Origin: Gemmatimonadota bacterium
GTDB taxonomy: Bacteria; Gemmatimonadota; Gemmatimonadetes; Gemmatimonadales; Gemmatimonadaceae
Assembly (NCBI GenBank): GCA_016194585.1
Contig: JACQBG010000039.1
Coordinates: 1 to 64,000, forward strand
Length of the DNA: 64,000 nucleotides
Direction: 5' to 3'
In this document: positions 43,665 through 55,369 of the stretch, one piece after another
Layout of the letters: each line of letters begins with the position of its first letter
Numbering within the stretch: the first letter of the stretch is position 1
Program-made: the position numbers and the translations under genes
The notes under the pieces: generated by a model
What the model was told of the DNA's origin: nothing
Seen by the model: only the letters and a program-made list of their open reading frames with translations
The model's database searches: none

Positions 43665-45962
43665 CTACTCCGACGCCAGCACCGCCGCCGCGACCGCCGC
43701 CTGCCCGTAGCTGATCGCTCCGTCGTTCGGACTCAGCAGCCGCGGCACCAGCACGCGCAGTCCGCACGACGCGAGCCGCCGGCGCACCCCGCTCAACAAC
43801 CGCGCGTTCTGGAACGAGCCGCCGCCGAGCGCCACGGTGTCGGCGCCGTGCGCCTCGGCGGCGCGCGCCGCGATCGCCGCCGCCGCGAGGGCGACGCTCT
43901 CGTGGAAGCTCGCCGCGAGCGCATGCACATCCTCCCCCGCGATGCGCCGCGCGCCGAGTTCGGCGAGCATCGGCACCGGATCGATCACCCAACGACCGTC
44001 CGCCTCGCGCACCGGCATCGCCACCGCGTGCGCGACGCGCTCGCCGGCGAGCGACTCCAGCTCCGCGGCGGCCTGTCCCTCGAAGCCGCTGCGATGCCGC
44101 ACGCCGAGCACGGCGGCCGCCGCGTCGAACAGCCGTCCCATCGACGAGGCGAGCGGCGCGTTCAGTCCGCGCGCCACCTGCCGCTCGGCGATGCGGCGCT
44201 CGTTCTCGCTCACGCCGTCGAACGCGAGCGCGAACGACGCCTCCGCCCCCGGCTCGAGCGACAGATAGCCGAGCGCGGCGCGCCACGGCTCGCGCGCCGC
44301 CAGGTCGCCGCCCGGCAGGGGTGCGTATCGCAGCTGCGCCACGCGCCGGTAGCCGCGCAGATCGGCGACGAGCGTCTCGGCGCCCCACACCGCGCCGTCG
44401 TCGCCGTATCCCGTGCCGTCGAACGCCAGTCCCACCACCGTCGACGTCACGCCATGCTCCGCCGCCACCGCGGCGACGTGCGCGTGATGGTGTTGCACGG
44501 CGATCGTCCGCTCGAGTCCCAGCTCCTCCGCCAGTCGCGTCGAGAGGTAGCCGGGGTGCAGATCGCGCACCGCGACCTCGGGGGCGATGCGGAACAGGTC
44601 GCGGTAGCGCGCCAGCGCCGTCTTCCAGTGCGCGACCGCGTCGAGGCTCTCGAGGTCGCCGATGTGCGGACTCGGCCACGCCCATCCGTCGCGCGCGAGG
44701 GTGAACGTGTTCTTGAGGTGCGGGCCGACGGCCGCCAGCGGACGCGGGGCGGGCACGGGCAGTCGCAGCGCCAACGGCGCGTAGCCGCGGGCCCGCCGCA
44801 TCAACAGCGGCGCGCCGTCGACGACGCGCGCCACCGAATCGTCCACGCGGGAGAGGATCTCGCGGTCGTGCAGCAGGAACTCGTCGGCGATCTGGCCGAG
44901 CCGCGCGCGCGCCTCGGCGTTGCCGATGGCGATCGGCTCGTCGCTCAGGTTGCCGCTCGTCATCACGAGCGGCACGCCGGCCCCCTCGAGCAACAGATGG
45001 TGCAGCGGGGCGTAGGCCAGCATCACGCCGACGCGGTCGAGTCCCGGCGCGAGTCCGGTGGCGAGCGACGCGCCGCCGCGCGCCGCATGCGCGCGACGGC
45101 GCAGCAGCACGATCGGCCGCTCCGGTCCGGTGAGCAGCGCGGCCTCGGCGTCCGCTACCTCGGCGATGGCGCGAGCCGCCTCGAGGGTGCGCACCATCAC
45201 GGCGAGCGGCTTCGCCTCTCGGTGCTTGCGGTCGCGCAGCCGTCGCACGGCGACGTCGTTCGTCGCGTCGCACGCGAGGTGGAACCCGCCGACGCCACGC
45301 ACGGCGAGGATCGCGCCCCGTCGGAGGGAGAGCGCCGCCAGTTGCACCGCCGTCTCGTTGTAGGCCCACCGCCGGCCGTCGAGCGACTCGAGCCACAGCT
45401 GCGGCCCGCACTCGTGGCAGGCGAGCGACTCGGCGTGATGGCGCCGGGCGCCGGGGGTGCCGTACTCGCCGGCACACGACGGGCATGGCTCGAACGCGCC
45501 GAGTGTCGTGCGTTCGCGATCGTACGGGAGCGCCTCGATGACCGTATAGCGAGGCCCGCAGTCGGTGCAGGTGATGAACGGATGGCGGTAGCGGCGATCG
45601 GCCGGGTCGAACAGTTCGCGCTCGCACGAGGCGCAGGTCGCCACGTCGGGCGGCACCGGGCGGTTGCCGTCAGCGTCCTCGCTCGCCGCGATGTCGAATC
45701 CGCGAAACCCCACGAGCGTTCCCGATGCCGCCTCCAACGTGTCGATCCTCGCGACCGGCGGCGCTTCGAGTCGCAGGTCGCGCTGGAACCGGTCGAGCGC
45801 GTCGGCGGCGCCCTCGACATGGATCTCGACCGTCCCCGCCACGTTGCGCACCCACCCGGCGAGCCCTTGCCGTAGCGCCATGCGGTGCACGAACGGCCGG
45901 AAGCCGACGCCCTGCACGACCCCCGTGACCCGCAGGTCGCGCGCCGACGACGGCGGAGTCAC
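43665..45962 (-). CDS. hypF: Carbamoyltransferase HypF, hydrogenase maturation
   Basis: A 765-residue protein that makes the cyanide ligands of the [NiFe] site from carbamoyl phosphate, handing carbamoyl to HypE. Domains in order: acylphosphatase (VVQGVGFRPFVHR, residues 14-90), double zinc finger with four Cys pairs (110/113, 132/135, 160/163, 182/185), YrdC-like domain (about 200-390) and Kae1-like domain with the metal motif HHHAHVAAV. Length is normal. It is the last gene of the hydrogenase operon and starts 1 base after the hypB stop. Confidence 0.95.
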   Translation of the reverse strand: MTPPSSARDLRVTGVVQGVGFRPFVHRMALRQGLAGWVRNVAGTVEIHVEGAADALDRFQRDLRLEAPPVARIDTLEAASGTLVGFRGFDIAASEDADGNRPVPPDVATCASCERELFDPADRRYRHPFITCTDCGPRYTVIEALPYDRERTTLGAFEPCPSCAGEYGTPGARRHHAESLACHECGPQLWLESLDGRRWAYNETAVQLAALSLRRGAILAVRGVGGFHLACDATNDVAVRRLRDRKHREAKPLAVMVRTLEAARAIAEVADAEAALLTGPERPIVLLRRRAHAARGGASLATGLAPGLDRVGVMLAYAPLHHLLLEGAGVPLVMTSGNLSDEPIAIGNAEARARLGQIADEFLLHDREILSRVDDSVARVVDGAPLLMRRARGYAPLALRLPVPAPRPLAAVGPHLKNTFTLARDGWAWPSPHIGDLESLDAVAHWKTALARYRDLFRIAPEVAVRDLHPGYLSTRLAEELGLERTIAVQHHHAHVAAVAAEHGVTSTVVGLAFDGTGYGDDGAVWGAETLVADLRGYRRVAQLRYAPLPGGDLAAREPWRAALGYLSLEPGAEASFALAFDGVSENERRIAERQVARGLNAPLASSMGRLFDAAAAVLGVRHRSGFEGQAAAELESLAGERVAHAVAMPVREADGRWVIDPVPMLAELGARRIAGEDVHALAASFHESVALAAAAIAARAAEAHGADTVALGGGSFQNARLLSGVRRRLASCGLRVLVPRLLSPNDGAISYGQAAVAAAVLASE

Positions 45963-45963
45963 C

Positions 45964-46635
45964 CTACACTCCCGCGCCTTGCTTCACGATCGAACGCAGG
46001 AACTCGAACCACGCATCCATCCCCGCGCCGGTCGTCGCCGAGAGCTCGAAGAACTCGAGCGACGCGTTCACCTGCAGCGCGTTCGCCTTGGCCAGGGCCA
46101 CGTCGAACGGCACATACGGCAGCAGGTCGGTCTTCGTGAGCACCGCGTAACGAGAGTTCTGGAACATCTTCGGATACTTGAGGGGCTTGTCCTCGCCTTC
46201 GGTGACCGTGAACAGCACCACCTTGTGCAGTTCGCCGAGGTCCCACGACGCGGGACAGACGAGGTTGCCGACGTTCTCGATGAACAGGAGCCGCGTGCGG
46301 TCGAGGTCGATCGCGTCGAGCGCCGCGCTCACCTGCAGTGCGTCGAGGTGGCAAGCGCCCCCGGTCACGACGGCCTGCACGAGCCGGGTCGTGTGACGGG
46401 CGAGGCGGTCGGCGTCGTTCTGCGTCTGCACGTCGCCCGTGACGACGGCGATGTCGAGTTCCTCGCCCAACGCGGCCAGCGTCTTCTCGAGCAGGAAGGT
46501 CTTCCCCGCCCCGGGCGACGAGACGAGGTTCAGCGCCGTCACGCCGTGCGCGGCGAGTCGCCCGCGCACGGCGCCTGCCAGTTCATCGTTGCGCGCCATG
46601 ACGCGCTCGCGCACTTCGATCGTCCTAACGGCCAT
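45964..46635 (-). CDS. hypB: Hydrogenase nickel incorporation GTPase HypB
   Basis: A 223-residue SIMIBI GTPase that helps insert nickel into the large subunit. The P-loop is SPGAGKT (Lys45), the G-domain metal site is Cys95-His96 in GGACHLDAL, and FIENVGNLVCPASWDLGE and VLTKTDLLPY are the other G motifs. The N terminus is short (RTIEVRERVMARNDELA) and lacks both the CxxCGC motif and the His-rich region that many HypB proteins use to hold nickel. It overlaps the end of hypA by 11 bases and is followed by hypF. Confidence 0.95.
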   Translation of the reverse strand: MAVRTIEVRERVMARNDELAGAVRGRLAAHGVTALNLVSSPGAGKTFLLEKTLAALGEELDIAVVTGDVQTQNDADRLARHTTRLVQAVVTGGACHLDALQVSAALDAIDLDRTRLLFIENVGNLVCPASWDLGELHKVVLFTVTEGEDKPLKYPKMFQNSRYAVLTKTDLLPYVPFDVALAKANALQVNASLEFFELSATTGAGMDAWFEFLRSIVKQGAGV

Positions 46636-46873
46636 CGTCGATCTCCAGATAAGCCAACTGCAGCACGTCGCCCGGGCGCCGCAGGATCTCGGGTTTGGCC
46701 CCCGTGAACGGCGGCGCGAGGAACACGGCTTCGAGGCAGAACTCGAGACTTCCCGCCTCGAGGCCGCTGTCGTCGCCCAACTCGACGGCGACGGTGCACA
46801 GCATCGGCGCCTGATCGCCGAGCTTCTCCTCGGCGATGCGCGCGATCTCCATCGCGACGCTCATCTCATGCAC
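46625..46873 (-). CDS. hypA: Short HypA-like protein without the zinc finger
   Basis: An 82-residue protein. The GTG at 46873 is chosen because it gives the family N terminus M-H-E-M-S, where His2 is the nickel ligand. Residues 1-65 follow HypA: EMSVAMEIARIAEEK, the strand CTVAVELGDDSGLE, SLEFCLEAVFLAPPF, and AKPEILRRPGD. In usual HypA (about 113 residues) a zinc finger with two CxxC pairs comes next, then a last strand like GDELQLKYLEVE. Here the finger is absent and the sequence runs straight into GDVLQLAYLEIDD. It thus looks like a clean in-frame loss, not a frameshift. It overlaps the protease gene by 13 bases and hypB by 11. Confidence 0.82.
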   Translation of the reverse strand: MHEMSVAMEIARIAEEKLGDQAPMLCTVAVELGDDSGLEAGSLEFCLEAVFLAPPFTGAKPEILRRPGDVLQLAYLEIDDGR

Positions 46874-47433
46874 GACAGCTCCGCCAGCCGCGCGACGAGC
46901 ATCCGGTCGTCTTCCTCTGCGTCCTCTGCGTCCTCTGCGGTAGATGTCTTCTCTCCCACTGCCGTGCACGTATGCCCCCACGCCCGCAGCCGCTCGACGA
47001 CCGCCGCCTCGAGCTTGTCCACTCTGGCCGCGACCTTCGGCGACAGCTCCGTGCCGAGCGCCACCACCTCCGGCTGCACCCCCATCGCGACGATGGTCTC
47101 CGGCACGTTCCCCATGAGCGACGCCACGGCGAGCACGTCGCGCAGGTCGAGTTGGTGCGGTGAGAGCGCCCGCGTGAGGTAGATGGGGAGCCGTTCCTTC
47201 TCCAGCACGACGAGCGAGCCCGGCGGCTGGCGCGCGGCGATGGCGTCGATGACGATCATCCGCTCCGCATCCTGGATGACCGGGAGCAACGACATCCCCC
47301 ACGTCCCGCCGTCGACGAGCTCGACGTCATCGAGCGTCCAGCGTTCGCGCAAGCGCTCGAGGGCGACGAGGCCGAGGCCGTCGTCGCCCATGATCGGGCT
47401 TCCGAGCCCGAGCAGCACCGTGCGCGCCGTCAT
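46861..47433 (-). CDS. Hydrogenase maturation endopeptidase (HyaD/HybD type)
   Basis: A 190-residue protease that cuts the C-terminal tail of the hydrogenase large subunit after nickel is in place. GLGSPIMGDDGLGLVALERL has the first metal Asp, VELVDGGTWGMSL follows with the second, and MGVQPEVVALGTELSP holds the conserved His-equivalent region (here Gln replaces it, so the third ligand is uncertain). ATG at 47433 is preferred to one 12 bases earlier since it makes an ATGA overlap with the cytochrome b stop. The C terminus has an unusual acidic AEDAEDAEEDD stretch coded by a tandem 9-base repeat. Confidence 0.9.
   Translation of the reverse strand: MTARTVLLGLGSPIMGDDGLGLVALERLRERWTLDDVELVDGGTWGMSLLPVIQDAERMIVIDAIAARQPPGSLVVLEKERLPIYLTRALSPHQLDLRDVLAVASLMGNVPETIVAMGVQPEVVALGTELSPKVAARVDKLEAAVVERLRAWGHTCTAVGEKTSTAEDAEDAEEDDRMLVARLAELSCMR
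46913..46939. repeat. Tandem 9-bp repeat inside the protease gene
   Basis: Three exact tandem copies of TCCTCTGCG. On the coding strand it reads CGCAGAGGA and gives the AED repeat near the C terminus of the maturation protease. This kind of repeat is more typical of intergenic mini-repeats than of coding sequence. Confidence 0.75.
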
Positions 47434-48229
47434 TCCTTCGGCCACGGGTGCGGATGGCCGGTCGACAGGTCGAGATCCTCGAAATGGTCAGATGACGACA
47501 CGAAACGCCCACCCGTGAGGATCGACGAGATGACGCCCGCGCGCTCCACGTAGTCGGCGCGCACTGCCAGATATACGTGGATGACCACGAAGATGACGAA
47601 CGCCCACGTCAGGGCGTGATGCACGAGCCGTACGATCTGCAGTCCGCCGAAGAGCGCCGGCACCCAGCTGAGCGAGTGATAGATGATCCCCGTCGGGTTG
47701 GACTGCCCGTACAGGGTGAAGCCCGTGACCACCATCACGACCATCATCAAGTAGACGCCGGTGTACGCCGACTGCGCGAGAGGGTTGTGGCCGATGAAGT
47801 GCGGCTGCTCCTCCGTATGCAGGTTGAAGTACGTGCGCACGACGCGCCACATGTTCAGGAGGTTCCGCGGCGTGACCGGGAAGAGCGCCGGCAGCCGTTC
47901 GAACGCATTGCCGGCGAACAACCAGTAGACGCGCACGATCCCCGTCATCACGATCACCGCCGCGGCCGTGAAGTGCACGAAGCGGAACTTCCCCATCATG
48001 AAATGCGAGCTCGCCTCGCCGGCCGTCGCGAAGTAGGGGCGGCCGATGTACAGCCCGGAGATGACGAGGGCGGCGATGCACACCGCCGCGATCCAGTGCA
48101 TGATGCGCAGCGGCGCGCCCCACAGGTACACCCAGGTGAAGTCGCCCCGCTCGCGGGGGACCGGCTTGCCGAAGTGCTCGAGGAACCCGGCGCCCGGCGG
48201 ATGCCGGGCGCTGCGGTCGCTGGTCACGT

Positions 48230-48233
<4 letters not shown>
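47430..48233 (-). CDS. hyaC: [NiFe] hydrogenase b-type cytochrome subunit
   Basis: A 267-residue membrane protein of the Ni/Fe-hydrogenase cytochrome b family (HyaC/HupC). It has four membrane segments with haem-binding His residues: RIMHWIAAVCIAALVISGLYIG, FRFVHFTAAAVIVMTGIVRVYWLF, AYTGVYLMMVVMVVTGFTLYG, and VRLVHHALTWAFVIFVVIHVYLAV. It takes electrons from the hydrogenase small subunit and passes them to quinone in the inner membrane. It overlaps the end of the large-subunit gene by 4 bases and the protease gene by 4 bases, which fits an uptake hydrogenase operon. Confidence 0.94.
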
Positions 48234-49943
<1,710 letters not shown>

Positions 49944-49951
<8 letters not shown>

Positions 49952-51089
49952 TGTTCGCGCCCTCGTCTTCGGTGGCTTCAGGGACCTGCCGGGTGGCCTT
50001 GCGACGCTTCATCTGGTGCAGCACGGTCATCGTCGCATGGGCAGCCACGCCGGCCGCCGCGCCGATCGCCAACGACGCGCCGATCGTGTCGACGCGCTTC
50101 TCGATGCCGAAGCCCGCCACGTCGGGGAGACGCCCGTAGAACGGCGTCATCGTGTCCCAGAAGTACGGTTCGGTGCAGCCGATGCACGGGTGCCCGGCCT
50201 CGATCGGCCAGCTCGTCCGCGTGTTCCACTTGAAGATCGGGCAGGGCGAGAAGGTCGCCGGCCCCTTGCAGCCGACCTGGTACAGGCACCATCCCTCGCG
50301 CGCCCCCTTGTCGTCGAACGTCTCGACGAACTGCCCGGCGTCGAAGTGGGCGCGGCGCTGGCACTGGTCGTGGATCCGCTCGCCGTACGCGAAGAGCGGG
50401 CGCCCCTCGCGGTCCATCTCGGGGAGCGCACCGAAGGTCAGGAAGTGCACCACCGTCGCCGTCACGGTGTCGCCGATGGGCGGACACCCCGCGACGACGA
50501 GGATCGGCTTGTTCTTGATGATGTCGCGGACGCCCACGGCGCCCGTCGGATTCGGGCGCGCGCCCTGCACGCCGCCCCAGTGGGCGCAGGCGCCGAGCGC
50601 GATGATCGCCGCGCATCCCTCGGCGGCCTCCTCGAGCTGCATGCGCGCCGTCTTGCCGCCGATCATCGTATAGATGTCGTTCTCCTTCGTCGGGATCGAG
50701 CCGCTCACGACGAGGAGGTACTTCCCCTTGTTGGCGGCCATGGCGTCGGTCTTCGCCTTCTCGACCGCCTTGCCGGCACCCGCCATCAGGGTGTGGTTGT
50801 AATCGAGCGAGATGACGTCGAGCAGCAGGTCGCCGATCGAGGGATTCTCTGTGCGGAGCACGCTCTCGACGCAGCCGGTGCACTCCTGCAGCTGCAGCCA
50901 GACGACGCTGGGGCGCTTCACGCTCTCGAGCGCCTTGGCGACGCGCGGCGCGGCCGCGGAACCGATGCCGAGGATGACCGCCATCTTCCCGCAATACTCC
51001 AGGAAGTCGCGGCGCGGGATCCCTCGTTCGTCGAGGTGCTGGCCGAGCGTTTCGCCCTCGGCCCACGGGTACGCACTAGGTGAGATCAT
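49944..51089 (-). CDS. hyaA: [NiFe] hydrogenase small subunit, Tat-exported
   Basis: A 381-residue iron-sulfur subunit. It begins with a Tat signal (RRDFLEYCGKMA, Arg26-Arg27). The proximal cluster ligands are Cys70, Cys73, Cys168 and Cys202. The positions that are extra Cys in oxygen-tolerant enzymes are Gly72 (in CTGC) and Gly173 (in CAHWGG), so the cluster should be an ordinary [4Fe-4S]. The distal cluster is His240, Cys243, Cys268 and Cys274; the medial is Cys283, Cys302 and Cys305. A C-terminal membrane helix (about 333-358) anchors it next to cytochrome b. It is the first gene of the structural operon. Confidence 0.96.
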
Positions 51090-51309
51090 GCCGCCGCTCT
51101 CCTGTACGGGACGTTGGATGACTGACGTGCGTAGCAGGGAGGCTCGTGCAGGCGTTGGTGCCGCACTTCGTACCGCGGTCCGACGATTTTTCGATAGCGC
51201 TCCCGCGCTGCGTTTGTCGAACGTACGTTCGAAAATGCAGCGAGTCTGTCCGATTTAATTCCGCCCGCTGTGCGGGTTTGCCGTACACTGATAACTGGTT
51301 GCGCGGTTG
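51090..51309 (-). promoter_or_regulatory. Promoter region of the hydrogenase structural operon
   Basis: A 220-bp gap between hypE and the small-subunit gene on the minus strand. It is more A/T-rich than the neighbouring genes. A small hairpin (CCCGC-ACA-GCGGG on the minus strand, 51264-51276) followed by AATTAAAT may end the hypCDE transcript. A perfect 16-bp palindrome lies at 51217-51232. GGAGAG about 8 bases before the start codon (51098-51103) is a likely ribosome site. Confidence 0.5.
51217..51232. promoter_or_regulatory. Perfect 16-bp palindrome, candidate operator of the hydrogenase operon
   Basis: TCGAACGTACGTTCGA starts 128 bases before the small-subunit start codon. It fits the form TCGAAC-N4-GTTCGA, which is the established LexA (SOS) box of mycobacteria and close to the Gram-positive box. 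A dimeric regulator would bind it well. Which regulator is unknown; no regulator gene is linked. Confidence 0.55.
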
Positions 51310-52379
51310 TCAGCAGATCCGCGGCAACTGGTCGCCCGGCAGCATGTCGACGACACGCGTGCCACCGAAGCCGGTGCGCAGCGCCACCATCCGCGGGTGC
51401 TCCGCCACCACCACGCCGATCGCCGTCGCGCCCGCGCCCAGCGGATGGGCGCGCAGGAGGTCGAGCGCGCGATGCCGCACCGCGGCGTCGACGAACGCCA
51501 CGAGCACCCCTTCGTTCGCGACGAACAGCGGATCGAGACCGAGCATCTCGCACGCCGCGCGGACGTCGTCCGGCACGGGGAGCGCGCCTTCCTCGATCTC
51601 CACGCCGACGTTCGACGCCTGCGCGATCTCGTTGAGCGCGCTCGCCACGCCACCCCTCGTGGGGTCACGCATCACGTGCACGGCGCTCCCCAGCCCACGC
51701 AGCTGTTCGACCAGCGGCATGAGGCACGCGCTGTCGCTCGTGATGGCGCTCTCGAAGGCGAGCCCCTCGCGCTGGGCCATCACCGCCATCCCGTGGCGCG
51801 CGATCGGACCGCTCACGAGGATGGCGTCGCCGACCGTGGCCCGGCCGGGGGCGGGGCGCAGCGCGCCGTCGAGGACGCCGATCCCCGTGGTGTTGATGTA
51901 CAGGCCGTCGGCCTTCCCCCGCTCGACCACCTTCGTGTCCCCGGCGATCACGGGCACGCCGGCCTCAGCCGACGCGCGGGCCATCGCGTCGATCACGCGG
52001 TCGAGCAGATCGAACGGCAGCCCTTCCTCGAGCACGAACGCCGCGGTGAGGCACACCGGCCGCGCCCCCATCATCGCGATGTCGTTGAGGGTGCCATGCA
52101 CGGCGAGCGAACCGATGTTCCCTCCAGGGAACTCGAGCGGCTGCACGACGAAGCTGTCGGTGCTCACCGCGAGTTCCGCGCCGGCGACGGTGATGAGGCT
52201 CGCGTCGGCGAACTGGCCGAGGGCGCTGTTCTGCAGCTTGGGCCAGAACCGCTCGGCGACGATCGCCGCACTCATCTTGCCGCCCGAGCCGTGGCCGAGC
52301 TGCACGCGGTCGTTCGCGTTGAGCGGCGCGGGACACACGAGTCCCTGCGCGATGCTCACTCCGCCGCCGGCGGTGGCCG

Positions 52380-52383
<4 letters not shown>
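51310..52383 (-). CDS. hypE: Hydrogenase maturation protein HypE
   Basis: A 357-residue PurM-like ATPase that dehydrates the carbamoyl group on its own C-terminal cysteine to a cyanide ligand. That cysteine is present in the ending LPRIC (Cys357). The N-terminal [10 protein letters not shown] is the ATP-binding loop, and [15 protein letters not shown] the second conserved motif. GTG at 52383 overlaps the hypD stop (GTGA), which fixes the start; the frame upstream is not used. It receives the carbamoyl group from HypF, encoded at the far end of the cluster. Confidence 0.95.
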
Positions 52384-53491
<1,108 letters not shown>

Positions 53492-53495
<4 letters not shown>

Positions 53496-53782
53496 GCGTC
53501 GCCGCCCATGGCCAGCGAGTCGGTGGCGACCTGCGTGATCCAGTCGAGTTCGGCGGTGTCGCCCATCTCCTTGAGGACCTCGAAGGTACGCCTCGCCTCG
53601 GCCTCGTCGACCTTCGTGATGGCGAACCCGACGTGGACGATGACGTAGTCGCCGAGGGCGACGTCGTCCTGCACGTAGGCGAGGCAGCATTCGCGGCGGA
53701 CGCCGCCGAAATCGACGACCCCCATGGCGAGGCCGTTGTCGTCGCGCAGTTCCACGACCTTGCCCGGGATACCGAGGCACAT
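53492..53782 (-). CDS. hypC: Hydrogenase maturation chaperone HypC/HybG
   Basis: A 96-residue chaperone beginning MCLGIPGKV, where Cys2 binds the iron unit. [17 protein letters not shown] contains the conserved His that works with it. It is the first gene of the hypCDE unit and has a GAGG ribosome site about 8 bases before its ATG. It brings the Fe(CN)2CO group to the large-subunit precursor. Confidence 0.95.
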
Positions 53783-54036
53783 GGGCGGATCCTCAAGGAG
53801 GGACGGCACGGCGCGCCGCCGGCCAGCCGCGACGGGGATGCCGCCGGGGCGCTTCAGAGAGAGTACGGGAGTCGCCACGGTAACCGCGTTGGTGGAATCC
53901 CTGATACTCTGCGGGTGCTCCCCCGACGCAGTTACTGCGTTCCACTGGTGAGTCTTCCGGGCGCGACGGCCGCCAGCGGGCTGCCGTTCCGCCGTCCATC
54001 GGGGTCGCGACAGCGACTTCCCCCCGCCAATTTCCC
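53783..54036. promoter_or_regulatory. Divergent region between hypC and the CoA-hydrolase gene
   Basis: A 254-bp gap with both genes starting outwards, so both promoters should be here. It has a small perfect inverted repeat ACGCA-GTTAC-TGCGT at 53926-53940 and a GTGGAAT/GTTCCAC pair flanking it more widely. The TCGAAC-type palindrome seen before the structural operon is not found here, so the two hydrogenase units may be regulated differently. Confidence 0.4.
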
Positions 54037-55338
54037 ATGATGACGAAGCCCCGCCCCTCCGACTGGTCCTCCCGGGCCGTATCCGCAGACGACGCCGTCG
54101 GCCTGCTGCACAGCGACATGAACGTGTTCGTCCACGGGGCGGCGGCGACGCCGACCCCCCTGCTCGAGGCGATGACGCGGCGCGCCGACCTGGAGCAGGT
54201 GCGGCTCTACCACATGCACACCGAGGGGCCGGCCCCGTGGACCGCGCCCGAGCAGCGCGGCCGCTTCCGGTCGATCTCGATGTTCAACGGGCCCGGGATG
54301 CGCGACCCCGTGAACGAGGGGCGCGCCGATTTCGTCCCGATCTTCCTCTCCGACATCCCCGCCCTCTTCCTCACGGGGCGCGTGGCGCTCGACGTGGCGT
54401 TCGTGCAGCTCTCCCCGCCCGACGCCCACGGCTTCTGTTCGCTCGGCACGAGCGTCGACTGCGCCCGCGCGGCGGTCGACAGCGCGCGGTTCATCGTGGC
54501 CGAGATCAACGAACAGATGCCGCGCACCCACGGCAACAGCGCCGTGCCGTTCGAGCGGATCGACGCGTTCATCCACACCGACCGGCCGCTCCCGACGCAC
54601 GCGCCGGGCGCCGAGACGGAGATCGAGGCGCGCATCGGCGAGCTGGTGGCCGGTCTCGTCGAGGACCGGGCGACGCTGCAGGTGGGGATCGGGTCGATCC
54701 CCGACGCGGTACTGGCGCGGCTCACGGAGAAGCGCGACCTCGCGGTGCACACCGAGATGTTCTCCGACCGGCTCGTCGACCTCGTGGAGTGCGGCGCCGT
54801 GACGAACAAGTACAAGGTGATCGACACGGGGCTCGTGATCACGACGTTCACGATGGGCTCGAAGCGCACGTACGACTTCGTGCACGACAACCTGCGCGTC
54901 GAGTTCCATTCGTGCGACCGCACGAACGACACGGGGCGGATCGGCCGCAATCCGCGCGTGACGGCCATCAACTCGGCGCTCGAGGTGGACCTCACCGGGC
55001 AGGTCTGCGCCGATTCGATCGGCCACCGCATCTACTCGGGGATCGGCGGGCAGATGGATTTCATGCGCGGGGCGGCGCGCTCGCGCGGCGGCAAGCCGAT
55101 CATCGCGCTGCCGGCGACGGCGGCGGGCGGCACGATGTCGCGCATCGTCACGCAACTCAAGCCGGGCGCGGGCGTCGTGACGACGCGCGGCCACGTGCAC
55201 TGGGTGGTGACGGAATACGGCGCGGTGAACCTGCACGGACTGTCGCTGCGGGAGCGTGGCGAAGCGCTGGTGTCGATCGCGCATCCCGACTTCCGCGCCG
55301 AGCTCGCGAAGGACCTGCGGCGCCTGAACCGCGCCTGA
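54037..55338 (+). CDS. Acetyl-CoA hydrolase/CoA-transferase family protein
   Basis: A 433-residue member of the acetyl-CoA hydrolase/4-hydroxybutyrate CoA-transferase family. The catalytic Glu is in LAVHTEMFSDRLVDLV, and the CoA-binding glycine loops LQVGIGSIPDAV and YSGIGGQMDFMRGA are present, as is RGHVHWVVTEYGAVNLHG near the end. These enzymes move CoA between acetate or another short acid and an acyl-CoA through a glutamyl-CoA intermediate. The acid used cannot be fixed. It could be part of acetate or acetoacetate handling. It starts with ATGATG and diverges from hypC. Confidence 0.9.
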   Translation: MMTKPRPSDWSSRAVSADDAVGLLHSDMNVFVHGAAATPTPLLEAMTRRADLEQVRLYHMHTEGPAPWTAPEQRGRFRSISMFNGPGMRDPVNEGRADFVPIFLSDIPALFLTGRVALDVAFVQLSPPDAHGFCSLGTSVDCARAAVDSARFIVAEINEQMPRTHGNSAVPFERIDAFIHTDRPLPTHAPGAETEIEARIGELVAGLVEDRATLQVGIGSIPDAVLARLTEKRDLAVHTEMFSDRLVDLVECGAVTNKYKVIDTGLVITTFTMGSKRTYDFVHDNLRVEFHSCDRTNDTGRIGRNPRVTAINSALEVDLTGQVCADSIGHRIYSGIGGQMDFMRGAARSRGGKPIIALPATAAGGTMSRIVTQLKPGAGVVTTRGHVHWVVTEYGAVNLHGLSLRERGEALVSIAHPDFRAELAKDLRRLNRA

Positions 55339-55369
55339 CCGTGCGGCGAGCGTCGTTCCGGGAGCGGTG

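Noticed and set aside
46625..46873. hypA as a frameshifted pseudogene
   Set aside because: The conserved C-terminal strand follows in the same frame as the N-terminal domain, the gene overlaps both neighbours, and no CxxC-coding sequence is found in other frames nearby.
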